64,000 bases of DNA from JBGPTK01 sp963797765 (lineage in GTDB: Bacteria; Acidobacteriota; Terriglobia; Acidiferrales; UBA7541). This document shows, in pieces, positions 26,635 to 35,516 of this stretch. The notes under the pieces are model-generated. The model searched no databases. It was not told where the DNA came from and worked only from the letters and a program-made list of their open reading frames with translations. A program made the translations under genes and the position numbers. Within the stretch, counting starts at the first letter, position 1. The number at the start of each line of letters is the position of its first letter. The DNA is taken from NCBI GenBank assembly GCA_963797765.1, contig CAWCQU010000003.1, positions 310,001 through 374,000 of the forward strand, given 5' to 3'.

Positions 26635-28143
26635 TTACTGGCCTTGGCCTGTTACGGAAGCAAGAAGCGGTACGTCCAGAAACTCTTTCACTTCATCCGA
26701 GGTTCCCAGTGCGGGATCCAGATACTCAGCAGCGACCACCGATCCTGCGCTGACCAGCATCGCCAGTAAGAACCCAAGCATCACCACCAGCATTCTCGGG
26801 CGAACGGGTTGCATCGGCACCATGGCCGGTTCAGCCACCGCCACGTTCACAATCTGACTACGGTCGAGCGCCTCCGAAATCCTCGCTTCTTCTTGTTTGT
26901 GTGAGTAGAGCAGGTAATTTGCTTCCGCTGCTTTCACATCCCGCTGCAACGATTGGTCCACTACTTCCTTGCCGTCCAGGTCGCTGGCTGTGGCACGGTA
27001 CATTTGCACGCTGTGTGTCAGTGCGTCGGCGCGCGCCTGAAGCGCGGCCAGGTCGCTGCGGGCTTTCGAAAGCTCGGAATTCACCCATTCGTACGTTGGG
27101 TTTTGATCGGTGGTCTCCTCGCGGAGCTGCGCTTTTTCCGCGTTCTCGATCGCCGCCCGCGTTTGCGCGATTTGCGTATCCACTTCCTGCACCAGCCGGT
27201 AACTGGGATCGAATTTCTGGAGCAATTCCGTTCGCTTCAATTCCAAAGTCAGCAGCGTGGACTTCAATTGCCCCATCAGTTGCGGGTTGTCTGAGTTGCG
27301 CACCTGCGTGGTCAGCCGCTTGGGAACGGAAGAGGACTGCGTTTCCAGCTGGGCAATGCGGTGCTGCGTTTCCGAAATAGCGGCTCTTGTCTGCTTGAGT
27401 TCCGCGTCGAACTGCATCTGTTTCTCTAACGCTCCTTGCTTTTCCGCGCCAGGTTCGATCACTCCCGTTTTTTGGCTATAGGCGAGCAACTTTTGCTGTG
27501 CCGCCGCCAGTTGCTTCGCATACTCCTTGGTCTGTTCTTCGAAGAATGTGAATGCGCCCACAGGCCGGTGCACGGCTACGTGTTTCTCGAGGTACAGATT
27601 GATAAGCGTCGTGAGCACGTGGGCCGATTGATCCGCTTTACCCGATTCATAAGTGATCGAGATTAGGTTGGTCTTTGGCACGGGCTCGATCTTCAGGTTT
27701 TTTTCGAGTTGACGTCCCGCTGCGGCGATCACTTCCGCTTCCGACGAATACTTGCGGCGCCCCAAAAGAGAGCGCCAGCTTTTCTGGCTGACCTGATTTT
27801 GCAGTCCACATTCCACCACTACTTTCTCGATCAAATCGCGGCTTCGGATCAGTTCCACTTCCGAGTTCAATTCCATGTCGCTCACCAGCGAAGGCATTTG
27901 CGTCATCGGACTGTTTGCTTCCGCCGTCACGATTGGATCCTGCCGTTCGTGCTTCACCAAAAGTTTTGTCTCCGCCTGGTAGCTCAATGGCATCACTACT
28001 GCCGCCACCAAGGCCCCGATAAATACTCCCAGGAAGGAAAGTACCGCCAAGCGCCGGTGGCGCAGCGCAGCACCCCTCCACTTCCTGGCCTGGTCGAATA
28101 CCATCTGAGGTGTGATTCGGCCGGATTGTTTCGCTTCTTCCAT
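26635..28143 (-). CDS. Wzz/GNVR-type polysaccharide chain-length determinant
   Basis: The 502-residue protein has two flanking membrane spans (about 36-53, LAVLSFLGVFIGALVAAVV, and near the C-terminus LVVMLGFLLAMLVSAGSVVAAEYLDP). The large Wzz/GNVR domain in between is mostly coiled coil, rich in Gln, Glu and Ala. Start and spacing fit the operon (30 bp after the OPX gene). Such co-polymerases sit in the inner membrane, control polymer length, and contact both the OPX channel and the CpsD-like ATPase whose gene lies two genes downstream. No BY-kinase domain is fused to it. Confidence 0.9.
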   Translation of the reverse strand: MEEAKQSGRITPQMVFDQARKWRGAALRHRRLAVLSFLGVFIGALVAAVVMPLSYQAETKLLVKHERQDPIVTAEANSPMTQMPSLVSDMELNSEVELIRSRDLIEKVVVECGLQNQVSQKSWRSLLGRRKYSSEAEVIAAAGRQLEKNLKIEPVPKTNLISITYESGKADQSAHVLTTLINLYLEKHVAVHRPVGAFTFFEEQTKEYAKQLAAAQQKLLAYSQKTGVIEPGAEKQGALEKQMQFDAELKQTRAAISETQHRIAQLETQSSSVPKRLTTQVRNSDNPQLMGQLKSTLLTLELKRTELLQKFDPSYRLVQEVDTQIAQTRAAIENAEKAQLREETTDQNPTYEWVNSELSKARSDLAALQARADALTHSVQMYRATASDLDGKEVVDQSLQRDVKAAEANYLLYSHKQEEARISEALDRSQIVNVAVAEPAMVPMQPVRPRMLVVMLGFLLAMLVSAGSVVAAEYLDPALGTSDEVKEFLDVPLLASVTGQGQ

Positions 28144-28172
28144 GCAAGTTCTCCCTTGCTGGTGCGGTCGTG

Positions 28173-28916
28173 CTAGTAGGGAATGCTCATTCCCAGCCCT
28201 GTCGAGGGCAGAAACGATTTAATTTTCGAAATACCGTTCTGGGGCACGTAAATCATGTCGCCCGGGTGCAGGTGGATGTCTTCATTCAGATCATTCTTCG
28301 CCAGCATCTTTTTCACGTCGAGCTCTTTCACCTCCACCCATCCTTCGGAGACGCGGCGGTAGATCACCACTTTCGAATGTTTCGACTTTTCGGTGAAGCC
28401 GCCGGCAATCTGGACGGCTTCCGTCACCGTCGTATCTCCGCGCAAATCGTATTTTCCCGGCCGGGTCACTTGGCCGCCGACGATGAAATAAGGCTTTTCG
28501 AAGTCCTTGAGCAGGATGTCGATGATCGGTTCATGCAGAATTTTCGCGTAGGCGCTTTTGAGCAACTCGATAATTTCCGGCACCGTCTTCCCCTCGATGT
28601 AGAGGTCGCCGGCGCCGTGCAGGCTGATATATCCATCCGGTTGAACAGTCACCAACTGGTCGAATTCCGGAGTCACGGGAAACGAAATCTGCAGGACGTC
28701 GCTGCTACGCACCAGGTAGCGTGGATTGCGCTTCTGCAGCGCGGGACGGTCCTTCGATTCAACCGGATCCGGCACCGTCTCCGTAGGTGTTTGATCGTCG
28801 GCAGGGCGAACCTCGGTCTTTGGATCCAGGGGTGGCTTGTCCTGGCCAGCGGCCACGCCCATTCCTGTTCCCATCAATAAAAAGGCACCGAGAATTAGTA
28901 GAGTTTTATTTTGCAT
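28173..28916 (-). CDS. Polysaccharide export protein (OPX, Wza-like) with SLBB domain
   Basis: The 247-residue protein has an N-terminal signal sequence (MQNKTLLILGAFLLMGTG) but no clear lipobox Cys, unlike classical Wza. The Poly_export domain begins SDVLQISFPVTPEF. An SLBB-type beta-grasp domain follows (YFIVGGQVTRPGKYDLRGDT to DMIYVPQN). The short length suggests it lacks the C-terminal outer-membrane helix of E. coli Wza and would form a periplasmic export ring needing another outer-membrane component. It is the first export gene after the antiterminator gene. Confidence 0.9.
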   Translation of the reverse strand: MQNKTLLILGAFLLMGTGMGVAAGQDKPPLDPKTEVRPADDQTPTETVPDPVESKDRPALQKRNPRYLVRSSDVLQISFPVTPEFDQLVTVQPDGYISLHGAGDLYIEGKTVPEIIELLKSAYAKILHEPIIDILLKDFEKPYFIVGGQVTRPGKYDLRGDTTVTEAVQIAGGFTEKSKHSKVVIYRRVSEGWVEVKELDVKKMLAKNDLNEDIHLHPGDMIYVPQNGISKIKSFLPSTGLGMSIPY

Positions 28917-28956
28917 GTTGGCGCTTCCTCAGATTTCTCGTGACGCTGGACAATCG

Positions 28957-29559
28957 CTATCCGGCGGCGCGTTCACGTTCGAATGTCTGTGATCTCTGCG
29001 GGATCATGGATGGAGCGGTGATTCCCGGACCAATGCGTTCAATGCAGTCCGCATCCACTTCGACGGCCACGGATTTTTCGAGCAAGGTCGCCGAGAGAAC
29101 CAGACGGCAAAGATTCTTTTTGCGAAGCAGTATCCCTTCGATCCCGGCCAGTGGTCCGCGTCGCACTCGAACCTGGTCGCCGCAGTGCAGAAAGGGATGA
29201 GGCTCCACTCGGAAAGAACTATTAACGGCGCGTTGAATCGCTTCGATTTCCACAGCCGGAATCACAATTGGCTGCCCCGCCGTCCCAACGATTTGGTAAA
29301 CTCCGGGTGCGGATAGGATTCTGTGTCGCTTCTCCATTCCTCCCCGCAAGAATACGTAGCAGGGAAATAAGGGCAACGAGAGGTGCTTCTTCCGGTCTTT
29401 CCACTGATGAACCACGTCATAGAGGGGCAGAAATGTTTCGATGCCGAAGTAGGATAGGTAATCGGTGACGGCTTTCTCGTGCTGGTGCCGAGTGTACAGC
29501 GCATACCACTCGTTCGATCCAGCTTCACCGGATTTCAGATTGTGATCCGCCATCCGCAT
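28957..29559 (-). CDS. UpxY/NusG-family transcription antiterminator
   Basis: This NusG-N domain protein has the sequence WYALYTRHQHEKAVTDYLS, then PLFPCYVFLRGG and a KOW-like segment (GDQVRVRRGPLAGIEGILL). These are features of RfaH/UpxY-type specialised antiterminators that travel with the polysaccharide operon they control. The frame is open to 29628, but the N-terminal 23 residues are basic and unconserved, so I place the start at 29559; the ribosome site is weak for both. It probably loads onto RNA polymerase at the operon head so that the roughly 23 kb downstream is transcribed to the end. Confidence 0.86.
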   Translation of the reverse strand: MRMADHNLKSGEAGSNEWYALYTRHQHEKAVTDYLSYFGIETFLPLYDVVHQWKDRKKHLSLPLFPCYVFLRGGMEKRHRILSAPGVYQIVGTAGQPIVIPAVEIEAIQRAVNSSFRVEPHPFLHCGDQVRVRRGPLAGIEGILLRKKNLCRLVLSATLLEKSVAVEVDADCIERIGPGITAPSMIPQRSQTFERERAAG

Positions 29560-29696
29560 AAGGCTTCGCCCCTGTGACTTACAGGGATGTTTTCCCTGTT
29601 TGCCGCCTTTTCTCTCGCGTTCCCTCAACTGCTCTCAACGGAGAAAGGGAACTCAACTTTTTCCCCGGCTTGGCCTTCTCTCGCCGGGTAAGTGGC

Positions 29697-30191
29697 CTAC
29701 TCCTGCTTGCGAGGCCTCTTACGATCGTTTGCCTTGTCTAATTCAATTTCCAAACTATTGGCCGGGCTTGCAGCGCTTCCTTCCGGCGCGCTCCGTGTTT
29801 CTTCGGCCATTTCAATTTTGAGGGCTTCCTTGCCTCGTTTCAGGCGGTAGTCCCAGATCCGGGCTGCCAGCACGATCGGGCTCCTGGGCTCCACGATCGA
29901 TTCGCGGCGTACAATGTCGCCGTGGCACACCACTTCGGCGCCCTGCTGTTTCGTGCGTTCTCCAGGCAGGGTAAAATTAATCTCGATACGCGTTTCTCGT
30001 TCCACCGCTTGCTCGCACAGAAACAAAATCCCGTTGTAACTGATGTTTTCGGTCTTTCCCGTTCGCCAGGTTGTTTCGCCGTGAACGCGATACATCAGCG
30101 GCACTCGAATGGGAAAACGTGGCGCTCTCCTCAAGTCCCGGTTGCCATCCGCTTTTCGTGGGCGCGCCATCTCTCGTCGTCTCTCCGTCAC
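29697..30191 (-). CDS. PilZ-domain protein (c-di-GMP sensor), first gene of the EPS operon
   Basis: The 164-residue protein has a PilZ domain. The c-di-GMP binding RxxxR is present as RRAPRFP and the second motif as ENISYNGILF. A basic N-terminus precedes it and a charged C-terminal tail of about 45 residues follows. An alternative ATG at 30170 has GAGAG upstream. It is the promoter-proximal gene, followed after about 70-140 bp by the antiterminator gene. This suggests EPS output is tuned both by second messenger and by antitermination. The partner protein is not identifiable from sequence. Confidence 0.85.
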   Translation of the reverse strand: MTERRREMARPRKADGNRDLRRAPRFPIRVPLMYRVHGETTWRTGKTENISYNGILFLCEQAVERETRIEINFTLPGERTKQQGAEVVCHGDIVRRESIVEPRSPIVLAARIWDYRLKRGKEALKIEMAEETRSAPEGSAASPANSLEIELDKANDRKRPRKQE

Positions 30192-30825
30192 TAGACACAG
30201 ATACCGCAGGGCAATTCGTGTTTCAGTTGTGAGTCCGAATATAAATGTTCTGTAAATATCGGCAATGGCTCGAAGGTGGCACCGGGCTAGCCAGGGAGTG
30301 CCATCGCCTTATGGCACCGGCTGAAAAGAGCCAATTCCACCAATTCCTCCATACGCCGCTTTTTGACTGGCCTATTCCGTTGGCTCAAACTCGAACCTTG
30401 GAAGAGAAGCGGGGGTTCCTCAGAGGAAAATATCTTCCAAACTCTGGTACTAATGTTCCCACCATTGTTTACAAAACTTTTACAAATGGCCAATTTTATG
30501 GGGATTATCCGAAAAATCCCTCCACTGCTCGTCAATAGCGCGAACAAAATTCGGTACTCCTAGTCCTGTGATTTTGTCTTGACCCGCTTGTTCTACTCTG
30601 TGAAACTACGTGTAATCGCTGGCTGATCCGGAGCACTTTTGGTCAGTTCGCGAGGCCAACGTCCCCAGGCACGGTCCCATTTAAGGCGACTCTACGGGGC
30701 TGAACTCGCGCAGGCGAGGGTTGTCGCGTCCACGCGCAAGCACACGCATCGCAATGCTTGCCGCGTTTTCGTGACGTGTCTGGAACCCACTTGCCAAGTT
30801 TGCCCTTAAAGCTTGGGGTGAAATT
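30192..30825. other. Divergent intergenic region between EPS operon and two-component system
   Basis: No credible coding region is seen in these 634 bases. It must hold the promoter(s) for the leftward EPS operon and the rightward kinase gene, but I cannot identify a convincing sigma-70 or sigma-54 pair. A 7-bp hairpin (GTGCCAT, six-base loop, ATGGCAC, 30299-30316) stands in a stretch of short inverted repeats; it may be a repeat element or a regulatory hairpin. AT-rich sequence around 30460-30500 could serve as a promoter upstream element. Confidence 0.4.
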
Positions 30826-32061
30826 ATGGGTCTGGCTCCAGCTCCCAGATCAAATTCGTCATTTGTGCGCAAGGGGCTCGATCTCGAAAGCGCGGAACGC
30901 ACTCTCTCCGTCGCTCGAGTGTGGATCTCAATTTGGGTGATGATCGCGCTCGCTTTCGAGCGTTCGCCCATCCGGCAGGATTATCGGCTGGTCGAGATCT
31001 GCGCGCTTTCCTACGTCGCTTACAGCGGTCTCGTGCTGATTTGGCTGCGTTCCCATCGCCGCAGCACCTACGTGCCAAATCTCTCGTCTTGGCTCCATAT
31101 TGTCGATGTCCTCTGGATGGGCCTTCTTTGTTTGTTGACGCATAACCCCGCGCCAGTGCCTCTATTCCTACTGTTTGTTCTGGCTGCGTCCGCCCATCGT
31201 TGGGGTTTTGCGGGTACTCTAAAGACCGTTGCGGTGTGCGTTGCCTTTTTGTCTTTGTTTCTGTTACTGGGCAGCTTTGACACCCGGTTTAGTTTGTGGC
31301 CGCTGGCATCTCAGCCGTTCCCGTCGCGTTTTTTGGCGGCCATTTTGTATCTCTGCATGGCGGGAGCACTCCTTGGTTATTTGGCTCGAAAAGAACGGCA
31401 GATTCGGCTGGAAGCTTCAGCACGCGGTGCGCAGAAGGAAAGGTCGCGCATTGCGCGCGAAATTCATGATGGCGTGATCCAGGTGATGTATTCGGCCGAG
31501 TGTCAGATTGATGTCATGCGCCGCCAGAACGCAACCCACCCTTCCCAAATCAACGACGGCCTCACTCGGGTTCAAAAACTTCTACAGGAGAATATCGTCG
31601 CAGTTCGTGAACTCGTCCAGCGCTATCGTCCGCCTGACCTCGGTCCACAGGGCCTGGTCGGGTTTGTGACAGAACTAGTACAAAAGTTCCAGGACGAGAC
31701 CGGAATTAAAGCCCAATTTATCTCCGAAGTGGACCGCGTTCCATTTCCCCCCAGTATCAGACACGAATTGGCACGAATCGTGCAAGAAGCTCTAGTGAAC
31801 GTCCGGAAGCATAGTTCCGCCCACAACGTCCTGGTCCAGTTTGTTATGGAGAAGGGCAGGTGGAAATTTGTGATCGACGATGACGGCTGTGGATTCGATT
31901 TTGCTGGCCGCCTCTCCCACATGGAATTGGACGCTGCTGGGAAGGGCCCGGCGGTCATCAAGGAACGCGTTCACACCATTGGCGCCGAGCTTTCGGTGGA
32001 ATCCAATCCAGGGCACGGTTCGCGGCTGGAAATTGAGCTCCCCAAAGAGGTCTATGGATAA
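30826..32061 (+). CDS. Sensor histidine kinase (NarX/DesK type, HisKA_3)
   Basis: This 411-residue protein has about six hydrophobic segments in residues 30-186 forming an integral membrane input domain without a large periplasmic loop. The dimerisation helix carries the phospho-acceptor in RSRIAREIHDGVIQ (His214). HATPase motifs follow: HELARIVQEALVNVRKHS (N-box) and DDDGCGFDF (G1), with GHGSRLEIELP near the end. It phosphorylates the co-encoded LuxR-type regulator, whose start codon lies inside the last codons of this gene. It is divergent from the EPS operon and is plausibly its controller, but this is inference from position. Confidence 0.92.
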   Translation: MGLAPAPRSNSSFVRKGLDLESAERTLSVARVWISIWVMIALAFERSPIRQDYRLVEICALSYVAYSGLVLIWLRSHRRSTYVPNLSSWLHIVDVLWMGLLCLLTHNPAPVPLFLLFVLAASAHRWGFAGTLKTVAVCVAFLSLFLLLGSFDTRFSLWPLASQPFPSRFLAAILYLCMAGALLGYLARKERQIRLEASARGAQKERSRIAREIHDGVIQVMYSAECQIDVMRRQNATHPSQINDGLTRVQKLLQENIVAVRELVQRYRPPDLGPQGLVGFVTELVQKFQDETGIKAQFISEVDRVPFPPSIRHELARIVQEALVNVRKHSSAHNVLVQFVMEKGRWKFVIDDDGCGFDFAGRLSHMELDAAGKGPAVIKERVHTIGAELSVESNPGHGSRLEIELPKEVYG

Positions 32062-32728
32062 TGCGGCCAGTTCGATCCGAGTGATTATCGCGGATGACCA
32101 TCCTGTATTTCGTTTCGGTTTGCGAATGGTGCTCGAATCTGAACCCGGTTTCAGCGTCATAGCCGAGGCAGGCGACGGCAAGGAAGCCGTAAAGCTTACC
32201 CGTGAGATGAATCCGGATATCCTTCTGCTCGATCTCTCCATGCCCCGGCATCCCGGGATGGAAGCATTGCGGGAACTTTCCGGCATGTCGCTCCCGGTTC
32301 GCACCTTGATCCTCACTGCGACCGTGGAGAAAACGCAAATTCTCGAAGCTCTGCAACACGGCGCGCGCGGCATCATTCTTAAGGAATCGGCCACCCAGCT
32401 TTTGCGCAAGAGCATTCAAAGCGTGATGGCAGGCGAGTATTGGATCGGGCGCGACAGCGTCCCTGAGCTGGTCCGCAAAATTCAGGAACAAGCGGCTAAT
32501 ACCAACGATAATGGCCCTAGTAAGAAGTGGAAACTCACCCCGCGCGAATTACAAATTGTCTCCGCAATTGTCGCCGGCTATACCAATAAGGATATCGCCC
32601 AGAAGTTCTCGCTCAGTGAACAAACCGTCAAACATCACCTCACAAACATATTCGACAAACTCGGTGTTTCCAACCGTCTTGAGCTAGCGCTTTTTTCCGT
32701 CAATCATCGCCTCGTCGATTGCGGATAA
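32054..32728 (+). CDS. Response regulator, NarL/FixJ (LuxR HTH) family
   Basis: The start at ATG 32054 overlaps the kinase stop by eight bases and has AAAGAGG seven bases upstream; the frame is open far upstream (31880) but only within the kinase gene. The 224-residue protein has a receiver domain with acidic residues at 14-15 and the phospho-acceptor Asp60 (ILLLDLSMP), then a C-terminal LuxR HTH (KLTPRELQIVSAIVAGYTN to KLGVSNRLELALF). Phosphorylation by the adjacent kinase should promote dimerisation and DNA binding. Targets are unknown. Confidence 0.94.
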   Translation: MDNAASSIRVIIADDHPVFRFGLRMVLESEPGFSVIAEAGDGKEAVKLTREMNPDILLLDLSMPRHPGMEALRELSGMSLPVRTLILTATVEKTQILEALQHGARGIILKESATQLLRKSIQSVMAGEYWIGRDSVPELVRKIQEQAANTNDNGPSKKWKLTPRELQIVSAIVAGYTNKDIAQKFSLSEQTVKHHLTNIFDKLGVSNRLELALFSVNHRLVDCG

Positions 32729-32823
32729 ACCTTTCCTTTCCATCCTCACAACATAGGTTCGCGGGGAGCTTTGTGATTGCCTTCGTGGTGGCTACAATTG
32801 CGGTTGGATTTTGAGGAGGATTC

Positions 32824-33786
32824 ATGCGCGCAGTGGTGACGGGCGGAGCCGGCTTTCTGGGATCGCATTTGTGCGATTACTTGATCGAGCGCGATTGGGA
32901 AGTGGTCTGCCTCGATAATTTCGTTACCGGTTCGGAAGCAAACATCGCCCATCTAAGCAAGCATCCGCGCTTCCGCTGCACTCATCAGGATGTTTCGAAA
33001 TATATTGACGTGCCCGGCCCAGTCGATGCCGTGCTGCACTTCGCTTCCCCCGCGAGCCCCGTGGACTATCTGAAATTGCCGATTCAAACTTTGAAAGTGG
33101 GATCGCTTGGCACACACAATTCGCTGGGCCTGGCGTTGGCGAAGCGCGCGCGATATTTTCTGGCTTCCACTTCGGAATGCTACGGCGATCCGGAAATCAG
33201 CCCGCAAGTGGAAACGTACTGGGGACACGTGAATCCGATCGGCCCGCGCGGCGTGTATGACGAAGCCAAACGCTTCAGTGAAGCGATGACCATGGCCTAT
33301 CATCGCGCGCACGGCGTGGATACGCGCATCATTCGCATCTTCAATACCTACGGCCCGCGCATGCGATTAAACGACGGCCGCGTGCTGCCTAACTTTTTCT
33401 ACCAGGCGCTGGTCGGCCAGCCGCTGACGGTTTACGGCGATGGGAAACAAACGCGCAGCTTCTGTTACGTGTCGGATTTGATCGAGGGAATTTATCGGCT
33501 ACTGGAATCGCAGGAGCACGAGCCGGTGAATATCGGCAATCCGCATGAAATCACCATGCTGGAATTCGCCGAGCGCATACTGGCGCTGACCGGCGCGAAA
33601 GTGCCGCTGGAATTTCATCCGCTGCCGCAGGACGACCCCAAACGCCGCTGTCCGGACATCACCAAGGCGCGCCGGATTCTGGGATGGGAGCCGAAAGTGA
33701 GTCTGGACGAAGGATTGCGCCGCACGCACGAATATTTTCAGAAGAAAATCGCGGAAACCGGCCGCGTGGATTCCGCCAGAAGTTAA
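32824..33786 (+). CDS. UDP-glucuronate decarboxylase (UDP-xylose synthase)
   Basis: The 320-residue extended SDR has TGGAGFLGSH (6-15), TSECYGDPE at 116-124 (the UXS-type TSE), and the catalytic YDEAK (145-149). The remaining blocks, RIFNTYGPRM, GDGKQTRSFCYVSDLI and RCPDITKARRILGWEP, are diagnostic of UDP-xylose synthases. GAGGA lies just upstream of ATG 32824. It converts UDP-glucuronate to UDP-xylose in the cytosol. The convergent neighbour makes UDP-glucuronate, so the two form a two-step route from UDP-glucose. Confidence 0.94.
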   Translation: MRAVVTGGAGFLGSHLCDYLIERDWEVVCLDNFVTGSEANIAHLSKHPRFRCTHQDVSKYIDVPGPVDAVLHFASPASPVDYLKLPIQTLKVGSLGTHNSLGLALAKRARYFLASTSECYGDPEISPQVETYWGHVNPIGPRGVYDEAKRFSEAMTMAYHRAHGVDTRIIRIFNTYGPRMRLNDGRVLPNFFYQALVGQPLTVYGDGKQTRSFCYVSDLIEGIYRLLESQEHEPVNIGNPHEITMLEFAERILALTGAKVPLEFHPLPQDDPKRRCPDITKARRILGWEPKVSLDEGLRRTHEYFQKKIAETGRVDSARS

Positions 33787-33817
33787 AAAATTTCCAGCAC
33801 GCGGCCTGGCAGACGCG

Positions 33818-35170
33818 TTAGATCGCGCGGCCCATGGAATGATATTCGAATCCCAGGGCTTTCATCTCCGTGGGCGAAAGTAAATTTCGGCCATCGAGCA
33901 CCAGCGGCCGCGCCATGGAATCGCGAATGCGTTCCCAATCCAGTTTGCGGAATTCCGGCCACTCGGTCACGATCATTAGCGCTTCCGCGTCGCGGGCCAC
34001 TTCATAAGCGTCCGCTCCATAATGAATTTGCGGGAATCGTTCGCGAGCGCGATCCATCGCCACCGGATCAAACGCGCGAAGATGCGCTCCCTCGGCCAGC
34101 AATCGATCGATCAAATCGAGTGAGGGCGCGAAGCGAATGTCATCAGTATTCGCTTTAAACGCCAAACCCAGCAGGCCGACTTGTTTTTCCTTCACCACCC
34201 ACAGCGCCCTCCGCGCTTTTTCCAGAAAATGATCAATGCGCCGGCGGTTGATTCGCTCCGCTTCCTTTAACAGCGAAAAATCCACTCCCACCCGTTCGGC
34301 CAATTGCACAAACGCCTGCAAATCCTTCGGCAAACAGAAGCCGCCGAATCCGAGGCCAGCGCGCAAAAACGACGTGCCGATTCGCGGATCCATTCCCACT
34401 GCGCGCGTCACTTCTTCGATATCCGCCCCCAACCGCTCCGCCAGATCGGCCACCATATTGGCGTAGGAAATTTTCAGCGCCAGGAATGAATTCGACGCGT
34501 GCTTGATCAGCTCCGCGCTGTTGATCGTCGTAACCACCCACGCCGGTTTGGGCACTACCGGGCAGGACGGCGAATGCACCGGACATTGGAATTTCTGATC
34601 CAGCACCGGGCCATAAATTTCGCGCAACTGTTTTTCGGCGCTCGCGTCTTCCACTCCGATCACGATGCGGTCGGGATGCAGAAAATCCTCCACCGCCGTT
34701 CCTTCACGCAAGAATTCAGGGTTCGAAGCCACTTGAAAACTCGCTCCCGCTTTTCGTCCGTAAATCGAAAGCGCGCGCTTGAGTTGCTCGCCCGTCTTGG
34801 CTGGCACCGTGCTTTTTTCCACCACCAGCTTGGGAGTGCGCGATTCGGTGGCAATCAAGCGCGCTACGCGATCGATCGAACTCAAATCCGCTTCGCCGCT
34901 CGGCAGCGGCGGCGTACCCACGCAAATGAAAACCGCTTCGCCGGTAGCCACCGATTCGGCAAGGTTCGCGGAAAAGCTCAGCCTCTTTTCCCGGCGCACC
35001 TTGGCCACCACTTCATCGAGGTGCGGCTCATAGATAGGCAGTTTGCCCGATTCCAGAATTTGGATCTTTGCCGCGTCGTTATCCGTGCAGATTACATGGT
35101 GCCCGATTTCCGCCAGGCAACTGCCTGTCACCAAACCCACATACCCCGAACCGATCACAGAAATCTTCAA
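33818..35170 (-). CDS. UDP-glucose 6-dehydrogenase
   Basis: The 450-residue protein has the N-terminal NAD motif ISVIGSGYVGLVTG, VVEKSTVPAKTGEQL, NPEFLREGTAVEDF, and the active-site block GLGFGGFCLPKDLQAF, where the Cys forms the thioester. The C-terminal domain contains GLAFKANTDDIRFAPSLDL (kept short of 20 contiguous in the family logo). It oxidises UDP-glucose to UDP-glucuronate with two NAD. The gene ends 31 bp from the UXS stop, in convergent orientation. Family members are near 430-450 residues, so this is full length. Confidence 0.94.
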   Translation of the reverse strand: MKISVIGSGYVGLVTGSCLAEIGHHVICTDNDAAKIQILESGKLPIYEPHLDEVVAKVRREKRLSFSANLAESVATGEAVFICVGTPPLPSGEADLSSIDRVARLIATESRTPKLVVEKSTVPAKTGEQLKRALSIYGRKAGASFQVASNPEFLREGTAVEDFLHPDRIVIGVEDASAEKQLREIYGPVLDQKFQCPVHSPSCPVVPKPAWVVTTINSAELIKHASNSFLALKISYANMVADLAERLGADIEEVTRAVGMDPRIGTSFLRAGLGFGGFCLPKDLQAFVQLAERVGVDFSLLKEAERINRRRIDHFLEKARRALWVVKEKQVGLLGLAFKANTDDIRFAPSLDLIDRLLAEGAHLRAFDPVAMDRARERFPQIHYGADAYEVARDAEALMIVTEWPEFRKLDWERIRDSMARPLVLDGRNLLSPTEMKALGFEYHSMGRAI

Positions 35171-35516
35171 AGCACACTCCTCTCAAATTGACGCCCACAG
35201 GCGAAATCAGAAGGGACCTCAACATTTTCATATATCCCCCTGGACGCGCCAAGGGCAAACTTCTCGCCCAGTTCCTCCCCGTGAGTTTGTATCACTGCGG
35301 ACTAGAGATCCGGGCAGGAAGCTACGGTTGCGATCTTAAGCGAGGAACAAAGTTCTTTGAGGGCCTAACGGGGCTTCAGCGGATTCGATGCAAGGCGATC
35401 GATCAGGTCGGATCCAATCCTCCGCGAGTTGAACGCGCTGCGCAACGAGATCGGCAAAAATCAAAGTCACCGGCGTCGCATCGTCGATGTAGCAACTATG
35501 GCGGTGGTTCGGACGA
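35171..35516. other. Intergenic region between ugd-like gene and giant gene 2
   Basis: In these 346 bases I see no complete gene. The right half has faintly coding-like forward sequence (for example a frame reading ELNALRNEIGKNQ near 35425-35465) that could be a gene remnant, but no start, no conserved domain and no ribosome site support a call. The leftward dehydrogenase promoter should lie just right of 35170. Confidence 0.3.

Noticed and set aside
30363..30563. 66-residue forward frame between pilZ and the kinase gene
   Set aside because: No ribosome site, no recognisable domain, and in a region that must hold promoters.
32780..32823. Sigma-54-like element before UXS (GGCTACAATTGC)
   Set aside because: Only eight bases separate GG and GC, not the required ten.
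35190..35516. Possible gene remnant between ugd-like and giant gene 2
   Set aside because: Coding-like run is short and unsupported by any domain or start; reported only as intergenic.
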